A stretch of 64,000 bases of DNA, taken from the NCBI GenBank assembly GCA_963277665.1, contig OY728128.1:1867080988-1867144987 (forward strand), written 5' to 3'. The notes below the pieces were generated by a model that was not told where the DNA came from, made no database searches, and saw only the letters and a list, made by a program, of their open reading frames with translations. Below are positions 37,117-46,917 of the stretch, piece after piece (within the stretch, counting starts at the first letter, position 1; each line of letters begins with the position of its first letter). Made by a program: the position numbers and the translations under genes. The DNA is from Viscum album. Its lineage: Eukaryota > Streptophyta > Magnoliopsida > Santalales > Viscaceae.

Positions 37117-38765
37117 GTAAGGGATCCGACCTCTCTCTTTCATTTCAAGTAATCTCTTTTATGTCATTCCTTTTATGCTACATGTTATTATGTTGGAGGA
37201 TGTTCTTTTATACTCCTCTTACTGCCCTTTTCATGTTCATATAATGATATATCCCCTCTTACTCTCATTATTTCGTTTTATGAAGTTTTAAGTGGCGCCG
37301 TTAGGCTGCCAAATTTTTGTAACGGATTCTTTCTCCCTTCTCATTTTTCAAGATCTATTTTCATGTAAAGTATTTCAAGTTCCTTTTTATTATGTTGGGG
37401 TATGATCTATAAATTTATCATACTGATCTTTTATGATCATATGATGAGAGACCCCATTTTATCTCTTCAATTAAGTATTTTGAAACTTTAAGTGGCGTCG
37501 TTAGGCTGCCGAATTTTTAAGTGGTTCTTCACCCTTCTCGTTTTGAAGTTCAACTTTCTTGTCAATTCTTTCAAGTTAATTTTTGTTATGTTGGGGTATG
37601 ATCTCTATATCTATCATACTGGACTCTTATGTTCATATGATGAGAGACCCCATTTGATCTCTTCAATTCAATATTTTGAAGTTTTAAGTGGCGCTGTTAG
37701 GCTGCCGAATTTTTAATTGGTTCTTCACCCTTTTCGTTTTGAAGTTCTACTTTCATGACAATTCTTTCAAGTTCTTTTTTGTTATGTTGGGGTATGATCT
37801 CTATATCTATCATACTGGACTCTTATTTTCATATGATGAGAGACCCCATTTGATCTCTTCAATTCAGTATTTTGAAGTTTTAAGTGGCGCCGTTAGGCTG
37901 CCGAATTTTCATAAGAGAAATCTAATTTTTGTCTTCCTTACATGTTTTTCATTTCAAATGGTATGTCCTTGAAATTTCATTACCATGATCATGTATCCTT
38001 CTTATTCTGTCCATATACTGTTTTATGGGTCATTTATGAATGTTTGACCCATTTTCCCTCTCTTTTTAATGTCTTCTAAAACCTCGTAACATAGCCGTTA
38101 TGCTGCAGAATTTCCGTCTCAAAATGTCTCTCTCTTTTTCTAATGATCTTTTATATTATTAAGTGAATTCTCAAAGATCTTTCTTCTAATGGGGTATTCA
38201 CATATATACCAAAATGTTCTATTTTAAATTCTGGGATTTACATACATGAGACCCACCTTCCTTTTCTGTGGGTTTTAAAGTGACGTAAAGATCATGTCTT
38301 TAAAGCAGTTTTTAAAACGTTATGATTATGAAATGGAACCCATTTGTTTTATGCTATATGGGTTATTTATGAAATGTTTGATGATGATATATGTGGCTCA
38401 CATGATAATAAAGGCAAATTTAAGGGTGCGCCCTGATAGCGCTCCAATTCATTGGGTAATGATGTAACCACTAGAGATTACAATTTTCACGATACCTTGA
38501 TGAATAACCTTGGTAATTTTAAAATGACACCTTGGGGATGGAACTTGGTGATATGTTCATGATTGTCTATGTTAAATTATGTAGCCACATGTTCAAGTTA
38601 TGAAAAATTTTTATTTTTATTATGATATGCCTCATGATTTCATTTTCATGCATTAAAGTTCTTTTCATGACTTTATTGATGTATCTCAAGTTCATATGTA
38701 AAATGTTTCACTTGTTTCCCTTGCTGGGCCTTCTGCTCACCCTTACTTTTGATGTATGTCCCCAG
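37117..38765 (+). other. Candidate intron inside the element 2 LTR leader
   Basis: Donor-like AAG-GTAAGG at 37114-37122, about 140 bases after the TATA box. Acceptor-like TATGTCCCCAG-G ends at 38765. The same pair is at 42196 and 43844 in the right LTR. The hairpin repeats lie wholly inside. Prediction only. Confidence 0.35.
37294..38110 (+). repeat. Tandem 196-206 bp units with a GC hairpin in element 2 left LTR
   Basis: Hairpin cores at 37294-37310, 37494-37510, 37690-37706 and 37886-37902, plus a decayed fifth near 38092-38107. Each reads GGCGCCGTTAGGCTGCC or a variant, pairing GGCG-CC with GG-(C)-TGCC round a GTTA loop. The variants GGCGTC and GGCGCT replace C-G pairs by T-G (wobble in RNA). 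The rest of each unit includes TTATGTTGGGGTATGATCTC and ATATGATGAGAGACCCCATT. The ORFs here (37492, 37688) exist because the unit is repeated; they are not genes. Confidence 0.85.
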
Positions 38766-38946
38766 GTTATGAGATGTAGTAATGATCCTAGGGTGAACAT
38801 GAGGAGGAGCCTTTCAAGTGTTTAAGAAGAATGTTTTTTTTGTTTCATGTTTTATGTTCCTTGTTTCCAAGACACTAAACCTTAAAGATCCTCAGTTCCG
38901 TGTAATGGAATGAAAAGTTATGTTATAAAAAGACGGGATGCTATAG

Positions 38947-38960
38947 TTGGTATCAAAGGA
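38947..38960 (+). promoter_or_regulatory. Primer binding site of element 2
   Basis: TTGGTATCAAAGGA starts one base after the LTR and differs from the initiator-Met tRNA complement TTGGTATCAGAGC by a G to A change and at the end. Confidence 0.85.
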
Positions 38961-39072
38961 TGGTTTAGTTATTTGTGGAAATTAGGATATGAAAACTCTA
39001 GGCGGAACCCTATAGAAAAGTTTAATATAGGAAATCATCCTGGTATTTTGGTGAGTATTGAGTAAGGGGTTG

Positions 39073-39255
39073 CCAAGCAAATACATCCCTGTCTGGATAC
39101 GAGCAGGTAGAGGTGGCTCTGGCACAGATGTACATAGGGGTAAAACCCGAAAACACCGCTTTGAGCTAGACTCGAATGGGAACTGGTACACGACAACGGG
39201 CCTTGCTGCACTCTTGGTTACGACACTCCCGTGGGATATGCTTTGGTAAATTCAT
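39073..39255 (+). other. Conserved leader block of element 2
   Basis: 183 bases nearly identical to the minus strand of 12636-12816 in element 1. An open frame crosses it (39058-39249, ending before the block does). An opposite-strand frame also exists, so openness alone is weak evidence for coding. The position just after the primer site suggests a packaging or dimerisation signal, or a remnant of the gag start. Confidence 0.75.
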
Positions 39256-40570
39256 AAGCTTGGTATGAACCATTGTTAAAGGAACAAAGATAAAATAAAA
39301 TAAAGGTTCACATAAGAATATATGATCATTCATAACCTAGATGGGAACTTAGGAGATCACAAGTTAGGGTATACCTTTCATATACAAGTTATCCTTATCT
39401 GCTTTCAGTTCCTTTTCATGATTATTAGCTAAGTACTTAAGCCCCTAATTATGCTTTCTCTTCTTAGTTAATGGTGGGAAATGGAAGAACATGTTCCGAC
39501 AACCAATGTGATAGGAAATGCGACGATTTTCGTATTAATATGACAGGGATGATTAGGGGATTAAAATATGATTATTATTTTGGAAGACGTTCATTATTTT
39601 GGGAACCATATTTGATCGAGGTAAATAGATTACTACGGTATTTTCATTGAGCAGTAAGGTTGACTTATATTTTGAAGAATCGATGAATTTAAGGTGAACT
39701 TATAGAAATTTAGGTTACTTATGGGAATGACTAACCTATCTTGGGTAAAATATGTTTAGGTTAGCTACGTTTTTTATAAGATGTTAGGAGTGGTTGATGT
39801 TGTCTGGAGATGAACAATGAAGTTGTTTTAGAAGACTATGTTATCAAATCTTTATTGTATTTGGGTTTCAATCTTAGTTTGGTTTGTTTTGAGGAATTTT
39901 AAGGACCGTTATTTATGGAATGGTCTATGATGAACTTTGGGTAGTACCATGGAACTTTGATGATTTAAAAGTAGTTTCCATTCCTATGGGATTCTTTCTT
40001 TTTGAAGAGTTTTTTACCTTAACCTTTATGTTTTTGGGATAATGTTTAAAGATATAAGAAATAGATAGTTAATCATTTGTAGATTATGTGATTCTATAGA
40101 AGATGATTCTTGTGCTTTTATGAGACCAAGCGTTTTTGAATTCTCATCATTTGGAGAAAAGATTAGTGTTGGTAGGGACTTGTTAAAGGATGAAACTCTA
40201 CTTGAAGGTAGGTATATTTTCTTATGTTTTTGTTCTATATTGTAAATGAAATCCTCAAAATTATGAAAAGAAACGTAAAACAAAAATGTTGTTGGTTTAT
40301 GTTTCCTACTAGGTAATCAAAGACCGTTTACACACATCATAAGTTTGGGATTTTCTCATGGTTAACTTTCTCCTAATCATGTTCTCTATCACTCTCCCTT
40401 AGAACTTGACCCATTGTTTTCTCCTCCATGTCCATGTTTTCCTACATGGAACCCTAGTGTGGGCTAACTCGGGTGACCTTTGTACTTCCCTTTCTTTATT
40501 TTAAAGTAATAGTTTTACTGACTCCTTTTCCGATGTGGGACTTTCAATGAAATTTCAAAACCCAATTTTA
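39256..40570 (+). other. Non-coding 3' interior domain of element 2
   Basis: No retroviral motif. Patches match element 1 (minus strand) and element 3 (minus strand), for example GGGTTTCAATCTTAGTTTGG near 39865 and the block around 40380-40460. A perfect 7 bp stem-loop lies at 40431-40450. Confidence 0.65.
40431..40450 (+). other. Stem-loop in the shared 3' domain
   Basis: TCCATGT-TTTCCT-ACATGGA forms a perfect 7 bp stem. In element 1 the equivalent (10122-10141, minus strand) has one A-C mismatch. In element 3 (near 54526-54548) it is mostly lost. Confidence 0.5.
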
Positions 40571-40590
40571 AAATTGCGAGGATGCAATTT
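40571..40590 (+). other. Stem-loop next to the polypurine tract
   Basis: AAATTGC-GAGGAT-GCAATTT forms a perfect 7 bp stem directly upstream of the purine tract. The element 1 equivalent at 9661-9680 keeps the stem with a G-U pair. Confidence 0.65.
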
Positions 40591-40606
40591 ATTAAGGGGG
40601 GAAGAT
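40591..40606 (+). promoter_or_regulatory. Polypurine tract of element 2
   Basis: ATTAAGGGGGGAAGAT directly before the right LTR start TGTAACG. Confidence 0.85.
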
Positions 40607-40834
40607 TGTAACGACCCGAAATTTTTTAAATAAATTTTGTTTCCTAATTTTATGTGTTATTGTTATACTCAACAAAAATGTTTTATTTGATAAACATGAT
40701 TATAATTAAAATGAGATCAGTGGGTTTTGACTATTATATAACCATCGGTCAATATGACCGCTGTGAACAAAATGTTTTGATTATTGTCTCTAAATATAAG
40801 TAATCTTGGTTAATTAATATAGAAAGAAGATTCG

Positions 40835-41104
40835 ATGGCCTCACCTAGTAGTCCTGGACCGATCGAAGCCCATCTAACAGAGCTTGGGAAGGAGTTAGCA
40901 CCACTGGGCTTTGCTCTGGATCAAATCCAAGCCGAACTTCATCATGTGAAGCTGGAACGGAATCGCCTTTGTGAGAAGTTCAAACTGATAGAAATTACTA
41001 CTCGGGCAATGTTGACTGAGCCGCCCCAAGCTTCTATCACCCTAGCACACCATACTCTTAGGTCCTATGCTGGTATAATAAGGGGTTATGTAACGAGACC
41101 GTAA
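40835..41104 (+). CDS. Unrecognised 89-codon ORF in element 2 U3
   Basis: It runs from MASPSSPGPIEAHLTELGKE to a stop after YVTRP. The middle (ALDQIQAELHHVKLERNRLC) has the heptad-like charged pattern of a coiled coil. No signal peptide or membrane segment is evident. Base composition is far more balanced than the rest of the LTR, which suggests a captured piece of a host or retrotransposon gene, not a chance ORF. It lies about 230 bases inside the LTR, upstream of the TATA box, so the element's own promoter would not transcribe it from the 5' LTR. The left LTR copy is frameshifted, so selection on the protein is doubtful. I do not recognise the family and propose no function. Confidence 0.35.
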   Translation: MASPSSPGPIEAHLTELGKELAPLGFALDQIQAELHHVKLERNRLCEKFKLIEITTRAMLTEPPQASITLAHHTLRSYAGIIRGYVTRP

Positions 41105-42048
41105 CTACCTTGTGTAATCCTTGTTTTAAATAAAAATTGGGATTTCTTCTTATGATGAAGTTTATGAATTTTGAAATGACCGGATAAATATAGTATGCAT
41201 ATTTTTGATGAATTTTAGAAAAAGGATATTTTAAATCTGTTTATGTAAACCCTAAATAATTAAAAATGTGTAATGATTTTCAAAAAATGGTCTTCTGCAA
41301 TTATGTTCAGTACTAAATTTAGAGTCTAATAAGATCAACTTGATTTTTGATGAATAGTAAATTATGAATAGTGATTTTATGATTAGGATTAGTAATATGA
41401 TCAAATGGAATAGTAATCTCAATTAAATAAAGTTTTAAAATAATCTAGGCACCTTGATTAGGTAATGTGATTCAATAAAATAGTTAAATAATGGTTTCAT
41501 TAATTATTATTCAAGTATTAGTTTTTTCGGGTGAATAGTGTTTTTTAATTAAAAATTTAATTAAAAATAATTAGAAAATTATTTTTATAAAAATGACTAT
41601 ATTTTTGAACTCAGTGCATCGATATTATGTTATGGTAATTTTTGGGGTTTTTTCTGAAAAAAATGAATTTTCGATGAATAGTGTTTTTATTTAAAAATTA
41701 AATTAAAAATATTTAGAAAATTATTTTTCTAAAATGGATTTCATTTTTGAAATCAGATCATTGATATTTGGTTAATGTGAAATTTTGGGATTTTTCTGAG
41801 AAAGTTGAATTTTCAGGGAATAGTAAAAATACAGTTTTAGGGTTTCGGTATGTTTAATGACATCATAACGGTGTCATGATGATGTCATGAGATCTTTTGA
41901 GGGTTGGCCGGCCAAGGGTGATGAATTATTGTTTTGGGGGCCCATGTGGCCTAACTCCATGATAAATGACAAGGGAGAGCACATGGGTTTGAGAAAAGCA
42001 CATGTGAGGTGTCCCTTGGCCATTAATGTCTTGTCCACTCACTTTCCC

Positions 42049-42056
42049 TATAAATA
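42049..42056 (+). promoter_or_regulatory. TATA box of element 2 right LTR
   Basis: TATAAATA in CCCTATAAATACC, identical to the left LTR copy. Confidence 0.65.
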
Positions 42057-42372
42057 CCAAGCCCTCCACTCATTAATTCGACTCCCCACTCATTCCCAAC
42101 AAATTTCTGGTCTCATTACCTCCCAAGGAGTCCTCCCAAGGTTCCCCCAAGCCCTCAAGGTACCAACCTTTGAGATTTAAGAGTTACATTTTAAGGTAAG
42201 GGATCCGACCTCTCTCTTTCATTTCAAGTAATCTCTTTTATGTCATTCCTTTTATGCTCCATGTTATTATGTTGGAGGATGTTCTTTTATACTCCTCTTA
42301 CTGCCCTTTTCATGTTCATATAATGAGAGATCCCCTCTTACTCTCATTATTTCTTTTTATGAAGTTTTAAGT

Positions 42373-43185
42373 GGCGCCGTTAGGCTGCCAAATTTTTGTA
42401 ACAGATTCTTTCTCCCTTCTCATTTTTCAAGATCTATTTTCATGTAAAGTATTTCAAGTTCCTTTTTATTATGTTGGGGTATGATCTCTAAATTTATAAT
42501 ACTGATCTTTTATGATCATATGATGAGAGACCCCATTTTATCTCTTCAATTAAGTATTTTGAAACTTTAAGTGGCGTCGTTAGGCTGCCGAATTTTTAAG
42601 TGGTTCTTCACCCTTCTCGTTTTGAAGTTCTACTTTCTTGTCAATTCTTTCAAGTTCCTTTTTGTTATGTTGGGGTATGATCTCTATATCTATCATACTG
42701 GACTCTTATGTTCATATGATGAGAGACCCCATTTTATCTCTTCAATTCAATATTTTGAAGTTTTAAGTGGCGCCGTTAGGCTGCCGAATTTTTAAGTGGT
42801 TCTTCACCCTTCTCGTTTTGAAGTTCTACTTTCATGACAATTCTTTCAGGTTCCTTTTTGTTATGTTGGGGTATGATCTCTATATCTATCATACTGGACT
42901 CTTATGTTCATATGATGAGAGACCCCATTTTATCTCTTCAATTCAGTATTTTTAAGTTTTAAATGGCGCCGTTAGGCTGCCGAATTTTCATAAGAGAAAT
43001 CTAATTTTTGTCTTCCTTCAATGTTTTTCATTTCAAATGGTATGTCCTTGAAATTTCATTACCATGATCATGTATCCTTCTTATTCTGTCCATTTACTAT
43101 TTTATGGGTCATTTATGAATGTTTGACCCATTTTCCCTCTCTTTTTAATGTCTTCTAAAACCTCGTAACATAGCCGTTATGCTGT
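42373..43185 (+). repeat. Tandem hairpin units in element 2 right LTR
   Basis: The same array as 37294-38110, with cores near 42373, 42573, 42769 and 42964 and a decayed fifth near 43170. The second has the wobble variant GGCGTC, also present in the left LTR second unit, which shows that unit order is preserved between the LTRs. Confidence 0.85.
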
Positions 43186-44025
43186 AGAATTTCCGTCTCA
43201 AAATGTCTCTCTCATTTTCTAAAGATCTTTTATATTATTAAGTGAATTCTCAAAGCTCTTTCTTCTAATGGGGTATTCACATATATACCAAAATTTTCTA
43301 TTTTAAATTCTGGGATTTACATACATGAGACCCACCTTCCTTTTCTGTGGGTTTTAAAGTGACGTAAAGATCATGTCTTTAAAGCAGTTTTTAAAACGTT
43401 ATGATTATGAAATGGAACCCATTTATTTTATGCTATATGGGTTATTTATGAAATGTTTGATGATGATATATGTGTCTCACATGATAATAAAGGTAAATTT
43501 AAGGGTGCTCCCTGATAGCGCTCCAATGCATTGGGTAATGATGTAACCACTAGAGATTACAATTTTCACGATACCTTGGTGAATAACCTTGGTAATTTTA
43601 AAATGACACCTTGGGGATGGACCTTGGTGATATGTTCATGATTGCCTATGTTAAATTATGTAGCCACATCTTCAAGTTATGAAAAATTTTTATTTTTATT
43701 ATGATATGCCTCATGATTTCATTTTCATGCATTAAAGTTCTTTTCATGACTTTATTGATGTATCTCAAGTTCATATGTAAAATGTTTCACTTGTTTCCCT
43801 TGCTGGGCCTTCTGCTCACCCTTACTTTTGATGTATGTCCCCAGGTTATGAGATTCAGTAATGATCCTATGGTGAACATGAGGAGAAGCCTTTCAAGTGT
43901 TTAAGAAGAATGTTTTTTTTTGTTTCATGTTTTATGTTCCTTGTTTCCAAGACACTAAACCTTAAAGATCCTCAGTTCCGTATAATGGAATGAAAAGTTA
44001 TGTTATAAAAAGACGGGATGCTATA

Positions 44026-44030
44026 GAGGT
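44026..44030. repeat. Target site duplication of element 2, right copy (GAGGT)
   Basis: GAGGT follows ...GATGCTATA and pairs with 35521-35525. Confidence 0.95.
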
Positions 44031-46917
44031 ATAGTCCATAAACATGTGTTTTCATTTTATTTCTTATCATAAATATTATTCAACCATGATGAAATAAAAA
44101 ATATTATATCATGTATATTTATATTTTATTATATTAATGGAATTACCTATATCAGTATCATATTCCATCAAATGGGAAACAAAATCGTTAATCATGTGTA
44201 CGGTGGGCTATGATCTCTATGAAGAAATGTGTTACATTTTTAATTATGAAATGTATTGTAATAAGGATATTTTTAATTAATATATATGATATATTAAATA
44301 AAATTTATTTTATAAATTTTAATTATTTTTTTATCTTTTATTTTGTTCGATCTATCAAAAATTGGAGACACCATTCATGCGTATGTACAGTCAACCATCT
44401 CCATAAAATTTGTAATGAATTTATCTATATATAATTTTACAGATTACTATAAATATTTATAAAATTAATTTATATTATATTTATGTCATCATTAACACTA
44501 TTGATATTATGGGATGATAAAAAACATACAAGGACTAAAACTACCAATCCAAAACATACTTGAAAAATAGAGAATTTATCCACTAGAATATGGATTTTAA
44601 GACAGAAATGTAAATAAATAAGAGGTAAAAGGTTATAATTAAATGATTTATGGAATTATATATTATTATGATCCTATGATAAATTCATAATAAAACATTA
44701 ATTATCATACATTATTTTTTTTAAATTTACGAAGGAAGTTGAGACATGAGGTAATAGCTTTTCATCTCACTTTTATTTCTATGATATGCATGCCTTAATC
44801 ACCACTTGTTTCATTTGTGTGGTGTAAATATTATTTATGAATATATTTTATTATTATTATTATGAAAAATATGGGGATTTATATATTTAGCTATGTTTAT
44901 TTCATTCATGGTGATTATAATTCAAAATTTACAAAAATAGTAAAGGGTTTTCATCCCTTTTTCATTTATGTTGGACACATTCAATATTCAAAACCTGTTT
45001 CTTTTGTGTGGTTTATATAATTAATTATAATTTATTTCATGATATTTGTTATTAAATTTATTAGAGTTTATATATGTAAAAAATTTAATTCCTCTCAAGT
45101 GTATAATGATTTCAAAGATACCAATGTTGTAGGGGTTTTATTTTACAATCTCATTGTTTATAAAAATTGTTTATGGTTAGTGTTTTAATAAATAAATATT
45201 AAGATCCACCACTTAATAATCACATAAAATTATATTATAATCTGATTACTTTAGGGGAATACATATTTTCCCTCTATTTACCTCTCTTCAATAACTAATC
45301 CTTCCAAAAGAATATTGTAAAATAAAATCAATTCCATATATCTCTTTTATCCAAAAAACATTTTCCTTCCATGTTCAGGTTTTCTAGACAAACTAAAATT
45401 TTATTTACTATTGTCCAATGATTATTAAAAATAAATTTCCAAAATTTTTTACAAATATAAAAAAAATTAAACTTCTTAGTACTTTCCAAAATGAGGTACT
45501 TTTGAAATTTTACAGAAAATTTGAATGGAATCATAGTTAAATTGTACGACATGAACAATATTTCATTCCATAATTACCTCCCATAATTTAAATTATAACC
45601 TAGATGTTTACAAAATTATTTTAAAATTTAATTTTTTCTAACAATATTTAAAAAAAATTATAATTTAAATATTTTTTTCCAGATAAATGGATATTTTCTG
45701 CATGAGTGTTTTAATGATCCTTTTATAAAATTTCTATTCATTAGTGACTATAACCTTTAGGTATGCTTATATTTTACTAGGGATATGATCCAATAGTAAA
45801 ATCATTATTGTTTATCATGATAGTTTATTATTACATTGATGATATTCTTGTGAAAAAAATTTAATTTATATGTGTTATGATAATATGGATTCATGAAATG
45901 TTTTTGAAAGACCATTTCATTATATAGGTTATGATATGATGATATGATGAATGTATAATGTATGTGTCAAACATATATTAATATTTTTAATTTTGTGATG
46001 AGTGGGGCCGAAATTAAACATCCTTCTAATGAATTGGTTAAAGATGAATATGTCATGAGTAAATAATTTATTAATGAACATGATTTTTTGTTCACAATTT
46101 CACGAAAAGATTGGGTTATCATGTCTATAAGATTACGGATGGACCTGATTTTTATTTCAATAAGTTTTTTAGGGGACTTGGTTTTCATATCCATATGAAT
46201 ATGTGTGCAGAAGATTCTCATTTAAATAAGTCCATGAGTTTTCGTGGTTGTCAAGTCCATAATATTTATAATGGACTTTCTTTTCATGTCTATAAATTCA
46301 TGAGTCGACAAGGATTTCATGTCCATAAGATTATATATGGACATGGGTTTCCAGTATATATTTTTATGAAAGGTCCTGAATTCATTTCTTTATCATAATT
46401 AGTCTGCATGTTTATATTTATACATCTTCAAAATATTATAATATTATATTTTTCACATTCATATGTATATGTTATGCTCTCATGGCTCAAGTTCATTAAT
46501 TTCATTTATGATCTTGTCTAATGAAATTATAGGAATTCATCCATGACTCATGTTTATATTCTATAATACGTAGGGTATAGTATTCAAATGTTAAGAACAC
46601 ATTATCACAAACTTATGCTCATGTCATTTTGATATCTCTATTTCATACCCTTATTAAGAATCTATGTTCAATATTTCTTATTCTTCCTTTCATCAGGTAA
46701 TGAAGAAATTAATTATGTATATTATATCTAAGAAGGGTTCTTGTTCTGAATAACATACTATGAGATGATGTAGTTAACTTATCGACATGTTTTTGATGTA
46801 TTAATGTTTCCAAAAATATACTAGACCTATATTATTATTGTGTGGATATTCATTTAATGTAATGAATGTTCATCAATTATTATGTGATGTCTATCTATGA
46901 AAAGTATGGGTCACTAT
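44031..46917 (+). repeat. Element 4 right LTR, part 2 (after element 2)
   Basis: Continues the homology with 26257-29282. It includes a decayed core near 44200 (ACGGTGGGCTAT) and a unit near 44376 (CATGCGTATGTACAGTC then ACCATCTCC). The latter matches the minus strand of the first element 1 core with flanks (CGTGCGTACGTACGGACT then ACCGTCTCC). It ends ...GGTCACTATA at 46917. Confidence 0.7.

Larger units (their letters stand above)
35526..38945 (+). repeat. Element 2 left LTR (5' LTR)
   Basis: Begins TGTAACGACCCG and ends GGGATGCTATA. In order: U3 with a GC-rich ORF-like patch, then AT-rich repeats built round TGAATAGTG, TATA at 36970, a donor-like site at 37117, five hairpin units between 37294 and about 38110, and an acceptor-like site at 38765. 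Confidence 0.95.
35526..44025 (+). mobile_element. Element 2: complete non-autonomous LTR retrotransposon nested in element 4
   Basis: LTRs of 3420 bp (35526-38945) and 3419 bp (40607-44025) surround a 1661 bp interior, within a GAGGT duplication. The ends are TG...TA rather than TG...CA in both copies. A primer site follows the left LTR and a purine tract precedes the right LTR, giving plus orientation. The interior holds only the leader block and the non-coding 3' domain shared with elements 1 and 3. No gag, pol or integrase remains. The LTRs differ at about 2 percent of positions by eye, so the insertion is fairly young. Mobility would require proteins from a relative. The LTRs contain a possible captured ORF and hairpin repeats. 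Confidence 0.95.
40607..44025 (+). repeat. Element 2 right LTR (3' LTR)
   Basis: 3419 bp copy of 35526-38945 with the same order of parts. It keeps the longer ORF at 40835-41104. Hairpin units lie near 42373, 42573, 42769 and 42964, with a decayed fifth near 43170. Confidence 0.95.
25040..46917 (+). mobile_element. Element 4: old Ty3/gypsy retrotransposon, with element 2 nested in its right LTR
   Basis: Diverged direct repeats 25040-29282 and 34290-46917 (the latter split by element 2) enclose about 5 kb with gag, zinc knuckle, RT, RNase H and integrase relics in that order on the plus strand. That order is diagnostic for Ty3/gypsy. Every domain has stops and frameshifts, and the LTRs differ heavily, so the insertion is old. 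No target duplication survives that I can identify. A weak leader block shared with elements 1 and 2, and LTR hairpin cores shared with all of them, place it in the same broad lineage, where it represents the gag-pol-bearing form. Confidence 0.85.

Noticed and set aside
37492..37972. Similar ORFs at 37492, 37688, 42571 and 42767
   Set aside because: They repeat because the 196 bp unit is repeated. The shared peptide is a translation of the DNA repeat, not evidence for a gene family.
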